From Arenibacter sp965652575 (GTDB taxonomy: Bacteria > Bacteroidota > Bacteroidia > Flavobacteriales > Flavobacteriaceae), in assembly GCA_965652575.1 (NCBI GenBank), contig CBFGWQ010000172.1, forward strand, positions 1 through 8,258: a DNA stretch of 8,258 nt. The letters run 5' to 3'. The notes below the pieces were generated by a model. It did no database searches, was not told where the DNA came from, and worked only from the letters and a program-made list of their open reading frames with translations. A program made the translations under genes and the position numbers. Positions 6,467 through 8,258 of this stretch are shown in pieces (within the stretch, counting starts at the first letter, position 1; each line of letters starts with the position of its first letter).

Positions 6467-6691
6467 TTAATACTCGTCCTCGTTCCAAAGATAGTCTTCT
6501 TCCGTAGGATAGTCTGGCCAAATCTCTTCGATCGATTCATAAATCTCCCCTCCTTCTTCCTCCATGGACTGTAGGTTTTCTACAACCTCCAAAGGTGCAC
6601 CGGTTCTAATCGAGTAATCTATCAATTCGTCTTTTGTTGCGGGCCAGGGCGCATCGCTCAAGTAGGATGCCAATTCTAATGTCCAATACAT
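6467..6691 (-). CDS. DUF2795 protein, small and very acidic
   Basis: The 74-residue product resembles the DUF2795 family over about residues 7-60. The family-like core is YLSDAPWPATKDELIDYS (10-27) followed by GAPLEVVENL (31-40). DUF2795 is a domain of unknown function. The protein has 21 acidic residues and only two basic ones (K20, R29), so its net charge is about -19, and the last third is nearly all acidic and aromatic. It has no signal peptide and no cysteine, and should be cytosolic. It carries its own promoter upstream and a terminator downstream, so it is probably monocistronic despite lying between secA and the adenosyltransferase gene. Its function is unknown. Confidence 0.85.
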   Translation of the reverse strand: MYWTLELASYLSDAPWPATKDELIDYSIRTGAPLEVVENLQSMEEEGGEIYESIEEIWPDYPTEEDYLWNEDEY

Positions 6692-6717
6692 CGTAATTAT
6701 TTATTTTTTATATTTTG

Positions 6718-6747
6718 CAAAAGTAATTTTTAAACTGAAACTGCCAA
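6718..6747 (-). promoter_or_regulatory. Bacteroidota-type promoter of the DUF2795 gene
   Basis: On the minus strand TTG (6745-6747) is followed after exactly 19 nt by TACTTTTG (6718-6725), a perfect TAnnTTTG -7 box. Transcription should begin near 6711, about 20 nt before the ATG at 6691. This is the best-formed promoter in the window. Confidence 0.75.
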
Positions 6748-6816
6748 GTTTTTTTATATAAAATTCACCTAATTTTATCGCTTTAATAATTTGATAACGA
6801 AGAATTAACGAATTTA

Positions 6817-7392
6817 TTAATCCCCTTTCTCAGGAATCCACTTAACTTCTTCTACTTGTGCATCATAGGACAATTTTCGTGCCAATACAAAGAGAAAATC
6901 GGAAAGTCTGTTCATATAGGATAACAAAATGGGGTCTAGAGGTTCAAAATCGTTCAATTGGGAGACCATACGCTCCGCCCTACGGCAAATAGTCCTTGCA
7001 ATATGACAATATGACACTGTTGTATGCCCTCCCGGTAAAATAAAATGGGTCATAGGGGGCAGGTGCTGCTCCATCAGGTCTATTTCCTTCTCCAAAAAGT
7101 GTACATCCGCAGTGGCGATCTTAGGAATATTTAATCGGTCTTTTCCGCTTTTTAGTTTTTCTTTCTTGGGGTCAATGGCCAATAGGGCACCTAAGGTAAA
7201 AAGTTGCTCCTGAATTTTTGTCAATATCTTCATGTAGGGTATTCCCAACGGCTGGTCCCTGACCAGTCCGATCCAGGAATTGAGCTCGTCCAAGGTACCA
7301 TAACTTTCAATTCTGATATGGTGCTTGGGCACCCGGGTGCCGCCAAACAGGCCTGTTGTGGCGGCATCGCCTGTTTTGGTGTATATTTTCAT
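6817..7392 (-). CDS. pduO: PduO-type cob(I)alamin adenosyltransferase
   Basis: The enzyme transfers the adenosyl group of ATP to cob(I)alamin, making coenzyme B12, and acts in the cytosol as a trimer of helical bundles. The 191-residue product shows the PduO ATP-binding N-terminus KIYTKTGDAATTGLFGGTR (2-20), followed by YGTLDELNS (31-39). It then has FILPGG (117-122), ARTICRRAER (132-141) and YMNRLSDFLFVLAR (159-172). All are family hallmarks and no key motif is missing. The start is placed at the ATG at 7392, before KIYTKTGD. A TTG 33 nt upstream in frame lies inside the probable -7 box and cannot be the start. No corrin synthesis genes are nearby, so a salvage role is likely. Length is normal. 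Confidence 0.95.
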   Translation of the reverse strand: MKIYTKTGDAATTGLFGGTRVPKHHIRIESYGTLDELNSWIGLVRDQPLGIPYMKILTKIQEQLFTLGALLAIDPKKEKLKSGKDRLNIPKIATADVHFLEKEIDLMEQHLPPMTHFILPGGHTTVSYCHIARTICRRAERMVSQLNDFEPLDPILLSYMNRLSDFLFVLARKLSYDAQVEEVKWIPEKGD

Positions 7393-7422
7393 ACCGGTCA
7401 ATGTGTTAAAATAAATTTTCAA

Positions 7423-7430
7423 CAAAAGTA
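7423..7430 (-). promoter_or_regulatory. Candidate -7 box of the adenosyltransferase gene
   Basis: TACTTTTG on the minus strand matches TAnnTTTG exactly and is identical to the box of the DUF2795 gene. It would start transcription near 7416, about 24 nt before the ATG at 7392. No good -33 TTG is seen at the expected distance. Its position fixes the start codon choice, because the in-frame TTG at 7425 overlaps it. Confidence 0.55.
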
Positions 7431-7464
7431 CACCAAAGATTAAAACAGATAAAACGATTGCATA

Positions 7465-7760
7465 TTAAAGACTATGTAACTGTTTAATGTGTTTTTTACC
7501 TCGGAGAGAATGTCCCAAAAAAAACGGATTGGCTATCACTTCATAAATCGGCCTTGCTTCCCACAATCCGCTGTAACCTCTATTGTTTTTAAACCCGACA
7601 ATAAATGCCAAAGCCGTACCCAAAACGGCAACATAAGAAAATGCCAGCCAAAATAGTACAATACCGTTGGAACTACTGCTATCATCAAAAGTAAAAGCGT
7701 ATCCCGAATTGTCCGTTTAAAAAAAATCAAAAGGGGAATATCGTTTTTCTGTATGTATAG
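7465..7760 (-). pseudogene. Frameshifted, truncated bestrophin-family channel gene
   Basis: Bestrophins are membrane anion channels, usually about 290-300 residues in bacteria. Here only the first quarter remains, split over two frames. One frame (7760 to about 7623) gives RTIRDTLLLLMIAVV and LYYFGWHFLMLPF, the first membrane segment. A second frame (about 7632 to 7528) gives VAVLGTALAFIVGFKNN and then LWEARPIYEVIAN, the conserved motif region following that segment. The two frames overlap on the same bases near 7621-7636, so bases have been lost there. The usual SYDR before WEAR reads GYSG here. No ATG precedes the first frame. After 7528 similarity fades and a stop falls at 7465; the rest of the gene is missing. 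It follows the flavodoxin-like gene by about 20 bp, so the two may once have been an operon. Confidence 0.75.
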
Positions 7761-7781
7761 ATTAAAGTTTGTTTGGTCTGG

Positions 7782-8258
7782 TCATTCAACAATTGCTTCT
7801 ACTTCTCTCAGAAAGCTATCGGTATCCATTTGCTGTGTCATTCTGCCACGGATAATGTACAAATGCTCTTCAAATGTTCCTCCGTTTTTCTCAATGATGG
7901 TTTTGAAATCATCAATATATTTTTGTTCAAACCTACTGTTCATTGAATTGAACAAAATCACTTTTTTATCTGTAAAATCATTTTGATCGGCAAATTCAAA
8001 AACCTGTGGTGCGGGGCTGTACAGCCATATAGGCGAACCAACATAAATGGTGTCGTATGTTGATAAATCGATTTTTGATGGGCTGATTTCAGCCGCTGTA
8101 TTTCTCGCATCGGTTAATGCTTCAATCCAACCGCTGAAACCGATTTTATTTCTTTCGGACTGAATGGGAATGACGTGTGCCTGTTTGAGTTCCGCTATCT
8201 TTCTTGCCATCAGCTCCGTATTGCCCGAGCGTGAAAAAAAGACGACCAATGTATTGCT
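7782..8258 (-). CDS. Flavodoxin-like FMN protein, N-terminus cut by window end
   Basis: Flavodoxin-fold proteins bind FMN and carry electrons. The visible part shows the FMN phosphate loop FFSRSGNTE after a hydrophobic first strand (NTLVVFF). It continues with YDTIYVGSPIWLYSPAPQVF, the second FMN-contacting loop with its aromatic residue, then KKVILFNSMNSRF, a third strand and loop. The C-terminal half includes RGRMTQQM. The frame stays open to the last base of the window. The only internal candidate start is a TTG at 8249, which would trim the first strand, so the gene almost certainly starts beyond the edge, possibly with an N-terminal leader. At least 158 residues are present. The bestrophin remnant follows closely on the same strand. 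The redox partner is unknown. Confidence 0.88.
   Translation of the reverse strand, partial: SNTLVVFFSRSGNTELMARKIAELKQAHVIPIQSERNKIGFSGWIEALTDARNTAAEISPSKIDLSTYDTIYVGSPIWLYSPAPQVFEFADQNDFTDKKVILFNSMNSRFEQKYIDDFKTIIEKNGGTFEEHLYIIRGRMTQQMDTDSFLREVEAIVE

Noticed and set aside
7393..7425. TTG start giving an 11-residue extension of the adenosyltransferase
   Set aside because: The TTG overlaps the probable -7 box, and family members begin at the MKIYTKTGD position.
7204..7443. Plus-strand 79-codon frame
   Set aside because: It is antisense to the N-terminus and promoter of the adenosyltransferase gene and has no domain.
7536..7730. An intact 64-residue membrane protein
   Set aside because: Its second half (after LPFW) is an out-of-frame reading of conserved bestrophin sequence, so it is part of a pseudogene rather than a separate gene.
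1..8258. CRISPR array, tRNA, rRNA, transposase or phage genes
   Set aside because: I found no regularly spaced repeats beyond the short heptad array, no cloverleaf-like sequence, and no transposase, integrase or phage motif on either strand.

Overview
The window looks like chromosomal DNA from a member of the Flavobacteriaceae (Bacteroidota), probably a marine or environmental one. Four things suggest this: moderately AT-rich DNA, a 1119-residue SecA with the long insertions seen in that phylum, several promoter boxes of the Bacteroidota type TAnnTTTG, and starts without clear Shine-Dalgarno sequences. No single marker gene fixes the genus.

Layout. At the left edge a degenerate heptanucleotide repeat is followed by a minus-strand ArsR-type metalloregulator (140-472) with a perfect 16-bp palindromic operator just upstream (492-507). 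An AT-rich, gene-poor stretch (508-853) leads to a plus-strand pair: a small secreted protein of unknown function (893-1132), preceded by two overlapping perfect palindromes on a candidate promoter, and a possible 37-residue single-pass membrane peptide (1184-1297). A nested inverted repeat (1321-1379) separates these from a convergent minus-strand orphan membrane histidine kinase of the HisKA_2 type (1407-2615).

The rest is all minus strand. In transcription order (right to left) it holds a flavodoxin-like gene cut by the window end (7782-8258), a broken bestrophin channel gene (about 7465-7760), a PduO-type cob(I)alamin adenosyltransferase (6817-7392), a very acidic DUF2795 protein (6467-6691) with its own promoter and terminator, and secA (2935-6294) with a strong intrinsic terminator. 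The last three are housekeeping or conserved genes. They sit together but appear to be separately transcribed.

How the genes relate. SecA drives preprotein export and would export the small signal-peptide protein at 893-1132, but nothing else here is part of one pathway. The most interesting points are the frameshifted bestrophin remnant with a plausible 16-bp deletion mechanism, a 26-codon open frame in the secA leader that ends 6 nt before secA, a SecA C-terminus where the usual zinc-binding motif is replaced, a RegB-like GGxxSPF loop in the orphan kinase, and the palindrome cluster controlling the small secreted protein. I see no defence system, CRISPR array, phage, transposase, tRNA or rRNA.
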